Shown: positions 35,329 through 46,753 of the stretch, piece after piece
How positions within the stretch are numbered: the stretch's first letter is position 1
Layout of the letters: each line of letters starts with the position of its first letter
Source of the DNA: Pisolithus tinctorius
Taxonomy: Eukaryota; Basidiomycota; Agaricomycetes; Boletales; Pisolithaceae
NCBI GenBank assembly: GCA_024663395.1
Contig: JANFAH010000083.1
Location: forward strand, 62,001-126,000
Length of the DNA: 64,000 nt
Direction: 5' to 3'
Program-made: the position numbers and the translations under genes
The notes under the pieces: model-generated
What the model was told of the DNA's origin: nothing
Database searches by the model: none
What the model saw: the letters and a program-made list of their open reading frames with translations, nothing else

Positions 35329-36401
35329 TCACTCAGAATCCCCCTTGAACACCTCCCCTTCGCTTGTCTGAAGCTCTTTTTCCTCCCCACTCTCTGACCC
35401 AGACCACTGACCCTTCATGTGCACATCCTTGGGCCAGCACATGATTCTCTCATCCAACTCCAACCCTGCTCCCTCACAATCTGACTGGAGGCTCTCAAGC
35501 TCCAGGTCTGCCACATCTGAGTGCAGCTCTTCGCTAGACTCAGATGCCAGGGGGGTCAGACAAAGAACAAGCTCAAACTCACCCAGCAAATCTCCCAGCT
35601 GACTGTTGAATCAGCACTGGGTCTCCCTCCTGGCTTGCATTTCTGCAGTCTGATGGTCCATGGCAGCTGTGATCAGCTCGAAACCCTTGGTCACTGCTGC
35701 AACCAAAGGGTCAGAGGAGACAGTAGTGGGTGCCACCACTCCTGAGGGGCCAGCTTCTGACTCACTGGGCACCCCAGACCCAGTTCGAATGACTTTCCTC
35801 TTCTCTCTGGCCCTCAGCAATGTAGCACCTCCAGCACTCACTTCTTCCCAGACTTTGCCCCAACCTCCTCAACCTCAGGCTCTACCCCCTCAGGCAGCTC
35901 GCACCTGACCTTCATCTTGGTGCACTGGTTGCACATCCTCTTCTTGCACTTACTCTGTTGCAAGTGACTGAAGGTGCACAGCACCCACCCCTTTTCACAC
36001 TGTTTGCACGACCTGGCACCCACAACACCAGTACCCTTGTCCTGCACCTTACCCTTCAGCTCCCCTGCTTTCTGCTGCACCTGGGCCTCCTGTTCCCAGT
36101 GTTCAGCCTCCAACTGCTCCTGCTCTTTCCTCTTGTCCTCTAACTGCTCCCTTTCACACTGTTCAGCTTCCACCTGCTCCCTCTTGCACTGCTCTGCCTC
36201 TAGTCACTCCCTTTCGAGCCTCTCTGCCTCCAGCCAGGCAGCCTCTTCCCTTGCAGCCTTGCACCACTTGTGCTTGGCCATCTTAGCCTGAATGTTGGCC
36301 TCTTCATTGTTGCTGGTAATTTGGAGCTCAGGTGTGGTGGCCTTTTGGAGACTGGATGGGTCATTGGATTCATGTGGAGAGACTTGACAAGTAGAGGACA
36401 T
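35329..36401 (-). pseudogene. Antisense Zn2Cys6-like gene of element B
   Basis: Same place and direction as in A. Starts MSSTCQVSPHESND (36401), then a Glu/Gln-rich coiled coil, a cysteine cluster C-x2-C-x6-C-x14-C-x2-C-x6-C (about 36009-35903, CKQCEKGWVLC ... CNQCTKMKVRC), a middle part and an acidic tail ending at 35329. Frame changes and a stop (about 36206) break it, some of which may be introns. Confidence 0.65.
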
Positions 36402-36541
36402 GATGGAGGGTTGGGGGAATGCAGTCTTTGCTAAGACACACCTTTTTAACCCCAGGGGACACATGTTCTACCAATGTGGTGACTGCTGACCTCATGCACC
36501 TTAGGGCAGGTCTTGAGGGCTTGACCCTAAAGGGGGGGTAC

Positions 36542-38425
36542 TGTCATATGCCAAGAAACCCACAGCTTGGTTTTACAGTGAGGGACAAAAGCATTGCAAT
36601 GTTTGTGAGGTGTGACTTGTTGCTGATGTAGCTTGGGCTATTCTGTCCAGATAATCATGATACCTATACCATTGGAAAGGGGTGACTCTAAGCGTTCCAA
36701 AGCACTAAGGTTCAGTCAAAACAAAGCAATACATGCTGAGATACACCCTATTCTTTCTGAACAGTGCATTGCAATGCTTTTGTCGCTGACTGGTGAAATC
36801 ATGAAATGTGACCTTTTGATGGGATTGAGGGCATGGAGGATGGGAAAAAATGAACATAATAAACCACCTGATCATCTGGATGATTTGTCAGCATGTAAAC
36901 AATGACAAACATTGGACTTGTACCATTAATCCTCCCTCTTTTACCACAACTCATGAAATCATCTCTCTAGCTCACATGGACATTTTCTCAAGGAATTCTT
37001 ATCAAATACTGGTGGCCACCACAGTTCCATCAGTATAACATGCTCTCAGAACCATCAGTCCCTTAAAAAACCTGCTGTCAGTCATTTCCTGGACTAAGAC
37101 AAAATCCTCTTTACCCCTGGGTGTCATCAGAAGGATATGCTACTGAGTTGCCATGGAGCAGAATCCTGTGCTTCCATCTGGCCCTGAATATTGCCTTTGG
37201 TCACATATGACCAAATAATCCTTCCCCAGTCATCTACAGTTCAGATCAGAGCAAGACCTAGTGAACCCTCTTATGGTGCTCAGAGCACAAGGAGGTTTTG
37301 TCTCACCCCAACTTTCATATCAGTGTTCTTGTGCCAGAAATGCATTGGTTGAGAGGGGACTGGTTTGTACATCATGTTCTGAAGTGCCAGATTGACCTCC
37401 ATAACATTTTCAGCCTTCCAAGTACTGATTAGTCCCAGAACACATCAGGCATGGGGGGGAAACAGTCCAGGAAATGACTGACAGCAGGTTTTTTAAGGGA
37501 CTGATGGTTCTGAGAGCATGTTATACTGATGGAACTGTGGTGGCCACCAGTATTTGATAAGAATTCCTTGAGAAAATGTCCATGTGAGCTAGAGAGATGA
37601 TTTCATGAGTTGTGGTAAAAGAGGGAGGATTAATGGTACAAGTCCAATGTTTGTCATTGTTTACATGCTGACAAATCATCCAGATGATCAGGTGGTTTAT
37701 TATGTTCATTTTTTCCCATCCTCCATGCCCTCAATCCCATCAAAAGGTCACATTTCATGATTTCACCAGTCAGCGACAAAAGCATTGCAATGCACTGTTC
37801 AGAAAGAATAGGGTGTATCTCAGCATGTATTGCTTTGTTTTGACTGAACCTTAGTGCTTTGGAAAGCTTAGAGTCACCCCTTCCCAATGGTATAGGTATC
37901 ATGATTATCTGGACAGAATAGCCCAAGCTACATCAGCAACAAGTCACACCTCACAAACATTGCAATGCTTTTGTCCCTCACTGTATGACCTGGACACTGA
38001 ACACTGAAATGCACTCTGTTCCTTACTATACTTTTCTAGTTAGCTTCTGTACTGCCCTTGCTTGTGCCAAGGCAGTGTCTGTCTTTGGCTTTCTGATCCC
38101 TGCCTTCTCACCTAACTTTTAGTTAGTTCCTTGCACAGCTGTTTAGTCCCTCACCAGTAACCTCAGCCTTTGGGTTGCTGCTCTTCGGTATATATACTCT
38201 ATGTAGATTGTACTTAGCTCCTCAGTCTGAATATCAATCTAGTTCACCCCAAGCCCCCAGCTTAAGCCCAAGTCAATCCTCAGCTTTTGCTCCTGACCCC
38301 CCCTTGGCTCTCTCTGACCTCAACCCAGCTTGCGCAAGGGTCTAGCACATGAGCTAAGACCAAGGGTTGTTGCACTGGTGCTTGGCCTTTGGCCTCCAAC
38401 CCCCGACCTAGTCACAAACTTAACA
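36542..38425 (+). repeat. 3' LTR of element B with palindrome III
   Basis: Starts TGTCATATGCCAAG, is interrupted after GGTTTTA (36575) and resumes at 37984 with TATGACCTGG, matching the uninterrupted GGTTTTATGACCTGG of the 5' LTR (about 27767). Confidence 0.92.
36576..37983. mobile_element. Palindromic Tc1-type element III
   Basis: Arms 36576-37095 and 37464-37983 are both 520 bp and nearly identical as inverted repeats (a 62-codon frame is unchanged in both; a 90-codon frame differs at two residues). Spacer 368 bp. Ends CAGTGAGGGACAAAAG with TA duplications 36574-36575 and 37984-37985. The spacer complement holds a weak Tc1 transposase trace. Youngest of the three palindromes by arm identity. 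Confidence 0.9.
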
Positions 38426-38485
38426 CCCCATGGTCAACATGCCTGGCAAATTCTGTGCTCATGGTTTGTTGTCTCGCATATGGAT

Positions 38486-40020
38486 GAAGCTTCAGAAAAA
38501 GGATGGAGGCAGATAGACCCCTTCATGGAGCCTCAACTACCAAGTATGAATGTAGACAGGTAGACTCTTCCAAATGAGCCTCAACTGTCATCAACAAATT
38601 ATGCCTGAGAGAGCTGGACTGACTGCTGAGTGACTTCTGGATTGCTTCTTCACTTGTGGGTTGCTTGGGGGTTGTAGCTAAGTACATGGGGGTTTATATA
38701 CTGTGGGGGGAGCACAGCTTGTGACAAACAAGGCACAAACACCTGGTAAGTAATGAGTAAGGACTGAGTAATCATGATGAGTAAGTGAGAAATGAAAAGT
38801 AAGCAAGCAAAGAAGATTGGTAAGTATTGGCAATAAATGAGTCAAGGACAGTCAAAATATCACAGAATGAGTCAAATAAAGTCAGAAACTGAGTAAGCAC
38901 ACTGATATCACATTAGGGGGTGGTGATGCAAGTCAGATCTCAGCAGAGACATCTCTAGATCCACAGATGGCATGACAGGTGGTTGGTGTTTCCAGATAGG
39001 GAAGTATTAATTCCAGAATTGAAGGGCATGAGTCAGGCATCAAAGGGGGCTAGGGCATTGGGGGTCTGTGGGGCAATGGGAGCATAAGTGATCATGTCTC
39101 CCACCCTTTCATCCTCTCAGCAAAGTTAACAAAAGCTTCATGAATGGGGCTCTGACAGAGGAGGAGGAGAAGGGGGGACATCTTCTGCTGGATCTTGCAG
39201 TAAGAAGTCAAGATGCATGTCATACTCATCATGGATGTGATCAGGGAGGCTGGAGAACAGCAGATTATGCTGCAGCTGTTGCAATGTGGGAAGAATGATG
39301 GACAAGATTGGAATAAAGATGGTGCAGGGAGCAGGGAGGAACAATCCATATGCTTCATCAACTGGGGAGACCAAAACAACCACATAAGACCTTTCTAACC
39401 AAGTGACAGACCTGAGGCGACCAAAGAATGTCCTTCTGGAAGTCATACTGACAAGGAGAACACACTGACCAAGCTGCATGGGATGAGATGGGGCTGACAA
39501 TGATGGGATGAACCAGGGGGCTTCAGGACAGAAGCTGGTGGGAACACCTGGCAGATATACATAGCCACTGTCTCTGGCAAATGAGACAAGCAAGATGATT
39601 GACAAAGAGGTGGCCATTATTGATGGACTTAGCAAAATGAGCATCTGATGGATGGAGTGCCGTAGAAATGCATAGGGTGCAAGGATCCTCTCCAAATTTG
39701 GAAGTGGAATTGTGTGGCTGAGCACTTTAAGTGAGTGTGAGAATGGAGTTGATATCTTTGGAAATGGTGGAGATATGACAAAAACTGGAATGCTATACAT
39801 GGGCACTAAAAACTTTTAATGCACACTTAACTTGCTTCCTCTTTTCTCTTTAGCACTGACAACTTGTTCTTGTATGAAGGATGACTGTTCATGTCCAGCA
39901 GTCTTTCTACACATAAGGCCTTTAGTCTTCATCTGCATGGCATGGGCATTGCATGCAACTCATTGATGAGTTAGGCAGAGTCAGCTGTAACCATGTCCAC
40001 AACACCTTTGGTGTGTGACA
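38486..40020 (+). mobile_element. Repeat G, copy 3 (5' truncated)
   Basis: Matches G2 from about 31690 to its 3' end GGTGTGTGACA. Its 5' end is missing. Carries the conserved minus-strand frame. Confidence 0.78.
39138..39806 (-). CDS. Conserved repeat-G protein, copy 3
   Basis: Longest uninterrupted copy, 222 codons: MPMYSIPVFVISPPFPKIS, SGYVYLPGVPTSF, SMTSRRTFFGRLRSV, ERSYVVVLVSPVDEAYG, CTIFIPILSIILPTLQQL, HDEYDMHLDFLLQDPAED. A short segment after residue 35 differs from copy 1, suggesting a compensated frameshift. No family recognised. Confidence 0.5.
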   Translation of the reverse strand: MPMYSIPVFVISPPFPKISTPFSHSLKVLSHTIPLPNLERILAPYAFLRHSIHQMLILLSPSIMATSLSIILLVSFARDSGYVYLPGVPTSFCPEAPWFIPSLSAPSHPMQLGQCVLLVSMTSRRTFFGRLRSVTWLERSYVVVLVSPVDEAYGLFLPAPCTIFIPILSIILPTLQQLQHNLLFSSLPDHIHDEYDMHLDFLLQDPAEDVPPSPPPLSEPHS

Positions 40021-40784
40021 CCACCTGAGGACCAGAGGATGTACAGACAGTACCTGAGAACACCCTGTTTGATGATGATGGTGATCAAGCAGATGTAGCT
40101 CTGGCATTGGATGACACTGCTGGCCAAACAGGTGATGTTCACAGTCTTATGGCTGGCAACATGATGGTACTGGAGCAGGTGACAGGGGATCATAACATGG
40201 TAGCATCAGTGATGGATGGCTGCAGAGCAGCTGACATAATGGTAGTGGATGGTCACAGCATTGGCAGTGGCATGACAGTGATGGAGGATTGTAATGCTGC
40301 TGGCAGTACTGTAGGAACACTGACCTTGAAACAGGCAAGACTCCATGCTTCATCACTGCTCATTTACTGACTTGTCCCACAGAGCTTGCAGCCAGCTGAT
40401 TCAGCCATAAAGTGCCATCACAAAGAAGAAGACTTTTCTATGACCTTGTGACAGCAGTTGTATTGTCAAGAAGAACACATTCATGGCTTGAAAAACAAAT
40501 TGCAAGATCAAGGGAAGGTACATAGACAAAGCACCAGCTACTACAATATTCTAAGCTACTCTGACAGGCTTTCCAAGAGCAACAGTGCATTATCCAATGA
40601 GAATATGAAGACCTCCATCATGCAGCTTTGAACTCTGTCACAAAAGACTTCCAGGCACAAAAGGATGTACTCAATGAAATGGGAACAGTTCTGCAGAGTG
40701 TCATAGTCATGTCTCGACCCCAGCTGGACTTGGCCTTGCACTCACTCAGTCTGGCCTCAGCCTTGCCAGTTGCTTATCCCCAGA
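40021..40784 (+). pseudogene. Gene fragment truncated by element C
   Basis: An acidic frame at 40107-40370 and a helical frame at about 40550-40784 (EYEDLHHAALNSVTKDFQAQKDVLNEMG, then RPQLDLALHSLSLASAL) look coding, separated by a possible intron at about 40517-40569 (GTACAT...GACAG). The stop of the last frame lies in the first bases of the element C LTR. Identity unknown. Confidence 0.4.
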
Positions 40785-41222
40785 TGTCCTAGTGTGGTGA
40801 ACACTGCTTTGCAGTGCATGTCACTTCAGTTAAGCCCTGCCCAGTCTTGTCCCTGGTCTGCCCTGTCCTGGTCTCCATTACCTTAGTCATACCTTACTAA
40901 TACTTGTCTTACCAAGCATTTTAGCAATCCTTGCAAGACCAGCATTACTGGTCTCTGTACTATAGCTACTTCTAGTATATAAAGTCTTAGATACTCAGCC
41001 AGTACTTGCTCAGTCTGGAATCAACAAAGTTACTCTGATAATCCCACCTCAGCCTCAGACTTGGACTGAGACCCATGCAAGGGAATAGCACTGTAATCTC
41101 AGTTGCTAAGTCCAATCAGTCCACCACCTGTATCTCTGCCCTTCTCCTTGATCCTGACCCCTTGGCCTCACACCTGCTTCGGTCTCTGGTCTGGCCTCAA
41201 CCTGGACACCCTGAACTTGACA
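40785..41222 (+). repeat. 5' LTR of element C
   Basis: 438 bp, TGTCCTAGTGTGG...GAACTTGACA. TATATAAAG at 40976-40984; start AGTCTGGAAT at 41012-41021. PBS ATTTCAGACT at 41225-41234 pairs with it (10 bp, one G-U). Confidence 0.82.
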
Positions 41223-41260
41223 GTATTTCAGACTTGCCACTTGTGTGGGTCTAATACATC

Positions 41261-42631
41261 ATGGCAACCAAGACTTATTTCCAACCTCCCCATGGCCATT
41301 CTGCCACCAACCCCAACTCTGCCTCAGCCAGTGGAGCCCACTGCGAGACAGCACTAGCTGCCTTGGGCACCACTAGGTGCTCTCCAGATCTCATTAGTCC
41401 TTTCAGGGGCTTCTCAGCCTGGACATCCAATACACCCACCCCACATTGTCCCACTGCCCCCATCCCTGAGAATGACCCCAGCAATGATGGGCTAGGTGAC
41501 GATGATAACAACAACCCTGATGATGATGACCCTGGCAATGGTCCCAGTGATGATAATCCAGATGAGAATGACCCAGAGGATGAACCAGACTTCCCAGATC
41601 TGGACACTGAACCCACAGTTGCAGTCTTTGACAGCCTTGCAAAGGCCATCAAGCTACTGGCCTGCAACACCTGCACTGGTCCTGAGTCCTCAAGCAGGAC
41701 CAAGTTGTGCAAGCCTGATACCTTTGATGGTACTGACCCCAAGAAGCTTCACACTTTCTTCATCCAGTGCAAGCTTAATTTTCAAGACTGACCCCAGGCT
41801 TTTAGGACTGACTGTGCAAAGGTCATCTTCACACAGTCTTGCCTCAAGGGCATGGCTCTTGAATGGTTTGAGCCAGACTTGCTTGGACTTGACAACCCCA
41901 ATGACCAGCCTCTCTGGATGGACTCCTGGAGAGAGTTCATCCTAGAACTACAAACCACCTTTGGCCCCCATGACCTGGTTGCCAATGCTGAGAGCCAGCT
42001 TGACCACTTACACATGAAAGATAACCAGTGCATCAACAAGTACATAGTTGACTTTAATTGGCTTGCTTTGCAAGTCTGAGGCTATGGAGATGGTGCACTG
42101 CACCACCACTTCTAATCTGGGTTCCCAGACTGGATCAAGGATGAAGTATGTCGGGTTGGCAAGCCACAGACACTACATGAGCTCTGCCACCTCACCCAGG
42201 AGATAGATGCATGCTATTTGGAGCACAAGGAAGAAATCCAACAGGCAAATAAGCATCAGAGCTCCAACAACAACAACAACAACAACAACAAGTCCAGTGG
42301 CTCCAGTAACAACAGTCAGTCCAAGAGCAGCCAAGACAAGCCCAAGACTGGCAGTAACAATACTGGTTCTACCCAGTCCAAGCTGGCTTCATTGAAGCCA
42401 GGCAACAATAATAACAGCAATTTGTCCAAGCCCAAGTCTAGCAAACTTGGCAAGGATGGGAAGCTCACTCCTGAGGAATGCAAGTGTCACATCAAGGGCA
42501 ACCTCTGCATGTTCTGCAGAGGCCCTGGTCATTTCACTGATAAATGCCCCAAGAAAGCTGGTAAGGCCACAGCTACCACCAAGGCCGCACCAGCCTTGGG
42601 CTTGGGTTCTACCCCCAAGACAAAAAAATAG
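41261..42631 (+). pseudogene. Gag of element C
   Basis: From ATG 41261: acidic Asp/Asn-rich region, capsid core (KPDTFDGTDPKKLHTFF, GMALEWFEPDLL, TTFGPHDLV), a poly-Asn run coded by AAC repeats (about 42267-42291), zinc knuckle CMFCRGPGHFTDKC. TGA at about 41789 and 42077 and TAA at about 42113. Ends TAG 42629 after seven A residues. Confidence 0.88.
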
Positions 42632-42669
42632 GTAGCAGCTCCTGGGACTCTGCACAATCTGGGAGCTGC
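42622..42669 (+). promoter_or_regulatory. -1 frameshift signal, element C
   Basis: AAAAAAA (42622-42628) then TAG. After 6 nt, stem GCAGCTCC (42635-42642) pairs with GGAGCTGC (42662-42669); the loop keeps a CTCTGCACA tract. The stem sequence differs from A and B but pairing is intact. Confidence 0.82.
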
Positions 42670-44768
42670 ATTGACTCCAGTTGTGCAAACTTGGAGGCTA
42701 GACTCAATGCATCTGCTCTTTCCAGTCCAAACTCTTTGATCCTGTATATCACAATAGAAAACCCAGAATTACCTTGGCTTCATACTCTAGTGGACTCTGG
42801 TTCCACTCATTGTTTTATAGATAATCAATTTGCTAATCAACATTCCTTTACCCCTTACTCAGTCTCACCAATCCAACTCTGGCTTTTCAATGGAATGTCC
42901 ACCTTTACCATAACCCAAGCAGTAGATGTCAATATCTGCTTCGCATCTGGTGATGTCACCCTGGTAACTCTGTATCTTGCCCTATTGGATTCTGAATGTA
43001 AAGTAGTTCTCAGGCATAACTGGCTCACCCAATACAATCCATTGATTGACTGGGTACTGAGCAGTATTACTTTCCAGACTCATACACAAGGAGTGCCAAC
43101 CCTGTCAACACCCCCTGTAAGCCCAGTTCCCACCAGCCTTCCTGACCCCAGTCCTAGTGACCAGCCCAGCCTTGTGCCATCTGTACCAGTCTCTGACTCC
43201 CCAGCTTGCACCCCCCTGAAAGCCCCTCTTGTTTCCCTAATCAATGCAGCTGCCTTTGTGCATGTCTGCAAACTTGAAGGGTCTGTCCAGTTCCAACTTC
43301 AGCTCTTCCCCTCAGACTCAGCTCAAGCCTGATAAGCCTTGGCTTCCCCTCCTCTGGCCTTACCCAATGTCCCAGAAGAGTACCATGATTTTGCTGATGT
43401 TTTCAGTAAAGCCAAGGCCTTGACACTGCTGCCTCACTGGGAGTATGACCTGAAAATAGAGCTTGAAGAAGGAACAACCCTGCCATTAGGCACCATCTAC
43501 TTGCTGTCCCCAGTCGAGCTCCAAGCTCTCCAGACTTTCATCAATGAAAATCTCACTACCAGTTTCATTTGGCCAACTTCCTCCCCCTATGCTGCACCAG
43601 TCCTCTTCATCAAAAAGAAGGACAGCTCCCTCCAGCTCTGCATAGACTTCCACAGCCTTAACAAAATCACTAAGAAAGACTGCTACCCACTCCTGCTCAT
43701 CTCTGATCTCTTAGACTCACCAAGCCAAACCAAGATCTATACAAAGATTGATCTTTGGCATGCCTACCATCTTGTTTGGATTGCCCCAGGCAATGAATGG
43801 AAGACTGCACTCCAGACTTGGTATGGATCCTACAAGTGGTTAGTTATGCCTTTTGGCCTCACCAATGCCCTGGCCACCTTCCAATGCTTTGTGAATACCA
43901 TCTTCATGGATATGTTGGATGTCTGTGTGGTTGTCTACCTGGACAATATTCTAATCTACTCTGGAGATAAGGAGTCCCACAAGCAGCATGTCTGAGAGGT
44001 ACTCCACTGGCTTCAGCTTCATGGCCTTTATGTGAAGCTGGAGAAATGCAAATTCCACTCGGACTCAGTTGAATACCTTGGCTTCCACCTTTCCCCTGCT
44101 GGCCTCATGATGTCCAAGGAAAAAGTCCAGACCATCTGTGACTGGCCCGAGCCTTGCAAGGTCAAGGACATACAATCCTTCCTTGGCTTCACTAACTTCT
44201 ACTGCCAGTTTATCTTTAATTATTTGGACATTGTCATACCACTGATTCAGCTTACCCACAAGGGGGCTCCTTGGAACTTCTCTGAGGAGTGCCACTGGTC
44301 ATTCAATAACCTCAAGGCTGCCTTTACTACCATGCCAGCCTTAACTCATTTCATCCCTGGGGTTCCTATTACCATCAAGACCAATGCATCAGACTATGCC
44401 ATCACTGGTATTCTGTCTATCACCTGCAGTGACAGCCAGATACATCTGGTCACTTTCTACTCCCAAACCCTAACCACCCCAGAGTTGAACTATGATACTC
44501 ATGATAAGGAATTGCTTGCCATTTTCAAAGCATTCCAGACCTGGTGCCACTACCTTGAGGGCTCAGCCTCACTGGTTGATGTTGTCACTGACCACAGGAA
44601 TCTCGAGTACTTCTCTACCTCTAAAGTACTCACTCACTGCCAAGCTTGCTGGTCAGAATTCCTGTCCCAGTTTAATATGATCATTTGATTCAGACCTGGT
44701 AAGCTTGGGGCTAAGCCCAATGCCCTAACTAGATGATGGGACATCTACCCCAAAGAGGGGGATAGTGG
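42622..44768 (+). pseudogene. Pol of element C, N-terminal part
   Basis: Protease DSGSTHCFID (about 42793), RT, RNase H up to DIYPKEGDS. The RT active site reads VVYLDNILIYS, so the second Asp of the YxDD box is Asn. TGA/TAA stops at about 43330, 43993, 44686 and 44734. Joins 57570 after removal of element D. Confidence 0.88.
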
Positions 44769-44841
44769 TGTGGGACACTACCTCTGGGTAGCATGCAGAT
44801 AGGGGAAAGCTGTAGGGGAAATCCCTAGGCTCGACCCAAGG
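44769..44841 (-). repeat. 3' LTR remnant of element D
   Basis: 73 bp matching 56514-56585. The inner edge falls on CCTTGGGTCGAG, which is both LTR sequence and the P-W-V-E codons of pol, so the deletion joined at a shared 12-mer. Confidence 0.75.
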
Positions 44842-46115
44842 TTTGTGGGCTAGCATGGGTATCTTCAGCAGCAGAAACATATCTTCTCGGAAGGTCCCTC
44901 TTTCTGTGGCATCCCAAGTGAAGGCAGTCTCATGTGTCTTGACCAGCCATCACACCAGATTTAACTCCATGGGCCAGAGGAACTTTGAAGGGTCCAGGTC
45001 GAGCTTGTCAGCCCTTTCCTGGGTGAACCTGGAGCCTGGCACGAATGAAGGAGGATGAATAGGTAATACAGGTAGGTCTGCGAGAGGATCTCCAGCCTCC
45101 CAATGCTCTACCCAGAATTCCACAGGCATTGACATCAGTACAGGCCTGACCTTCTTCACCACAGGTTTGTATTTTAAGATATGAAGGACAGGATCGAACT
45201 GGTAAGTAGAACATAAGGCTGAAAGTGTCAGTGGTGAAACAGTAGTGCTAGTGGAAAATAAGAAAGGGTCATTCGAAGAAATGGAACTAGAATCAAATGG
45301 GTCAATTGGGGGTGTACCATTGCTTTGTAAATCATAGAGTAATGCTGCAGTGGAATTTTGGGTAGTATCTATAGAGAAAAGAGAAGCCAGCTTCAAAGGT
45401 AACAAGGGAGAATCAGAAACATAGAGTGAACACATGGAGAAAACGTTATCATGGCCTCCTCATGATCTAAACGAGTCATCAACTGACACTAAAAACCCTG
45501 CTCAGGTTGTTTCATGTGGCGATGCATCTCCTTGCGTGTGAAGTAGTCTTCTTTGTCATCAGAATTTATGAACTGTGGAAGAGGCTGTAGTCTGTTTTGA
45601 GGGCACATCAGAATTAATACCTGTCTTCCCATGTTAGGGTCATGAATCTCTAGGGACTGTTCTCTGTCAGGGAAATCTTGTAGGACACTAGAGAGCAGAC
45701 AGAAGAAGGGTCACCCAAGAAGTAGATCAAATGGAGCATGATCAACGACCTGAATTTGGAGGTGCACTTCGATATTCCCTATGCACAAGGACACGTTCTC
45801 TATGACACCTAGAGTACTTTCTTTGGATTGGTTAGTGGCTTCAAGAGTCATGCTCATGTCAGAATGAAGAGGAGCCCCTAAGGCCTCCCATAGTTCACAA
45901 CACAAGGCTACCACCTGACAACCACTGTCCAGAATGCATTCGATGTGGAGTTTGTCCATTAAGATGCCATCGACAGCACATAAGGGGGCAGTTGCGAGAC
46001 CTACACACTTCCCTTCGACATCTCTGACCCAGAATTGTTCATAGGATGCCCAGGTAGGTGACACCACAGCTTCTGATGCTGTTTCCAGGCTACCAATCAT
46101 TATCTTCTTTGTCGC
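44842..46115 (-). pseudogene. Protease and RT N-terminus of element D
   Basis: 46115 to 45711 encodes a retropepsin segment (ILDSGCQVVALC, then PFDLLLG). 45435 to 44842 encodes the region before RT (PPSFVPGSRFTQERADKLDLDPSKFLW...AFTWDATERGTF...IPMLAHKPWVE) as known for an Agaricomycete gypsy lineage distinct from A-C. Frame breaks lie between the two parts. The RT catalytic core is absent. Confidence 0.82.
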
Positions 46116-46576
46116 TGTAGGGAATGAGTTCGAGTTCCCTAGGAGAATCCGTCTTGGTCAGGAGTTTAGGGGTGGAAGGACTTGTTTTATTTCTTGCCTT
46201 TGTTTTTGTGTTTGTACCCCTGGACTTGGTGACGAGCAGCTGCGTCGCTGACTAAGCGCGTGTGCTGTGTTCGCGCGAGTTCAGTTTACCATAACAACCA
46301 GTACAAGTCACAGGCCCTCAGTAGTAGGGTGATTTAGTCTCGCATTTTGGCGAGTTTTTGAGGTTAGATTTATTACTTTGGGGAGTACCCAAAGTGCCAG
46401 GAGGACTGGCAAGAGTATTAGACAGGCACAGCTAAGTATCTTTTTTCTAGTTCGCATTTTTTACGTTTTACTACACTTCTTTCTCCAGAGAGAACCTCCC
46501 TTTTGGGTCGAGCACTAAACTCGCCCATTACTGACTATTACTATTTATAGGTACATCTATTTTACCTATTCCTACA
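46116..46576 (+). repeat. 5' LTR of element F
   Basis: 461 bp, TGTAGGGAATGAG...ATTCCTACA. Followed after two bases by the PBS at 46579-46597. Confidence 0.92.
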
Positions 46577-46753
46577 TCTGGAGCCCACCGCGAGGGGGGT
46601 TCTGTCCATTTTGGGGAAAGAAGCCACCGTTTTATCACCGAACGAAGTTTTGCCGGGTTGAGTTGGACAAGCTAAGTGTTCAGAATCTCGATTCTAGCTA
46701 CAGTCTACTCTCAGGAATTTGGAAAATTTTCAGAGATATTTTTCGAGCAGCAA

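Larger units (their letters stand above)
27740..38425 (+). mobile_element. Ty3/gypsy chromovirus element B (decayed, nested)
   Basis: LTRs 27740-28213 and 36542-38425 (474 bp each once palindrome III and its TA duplicate are removed), target duplication CCCCA (27735-27739 and 38426-38430). Gag, frameshift signal, pol, antisense gene and polypurine tract follow the order of A. Holds repeat G2 in pol and palindrome III in the 3' LTR. Heavily hit by CpG decay. Confidence 0.94.
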
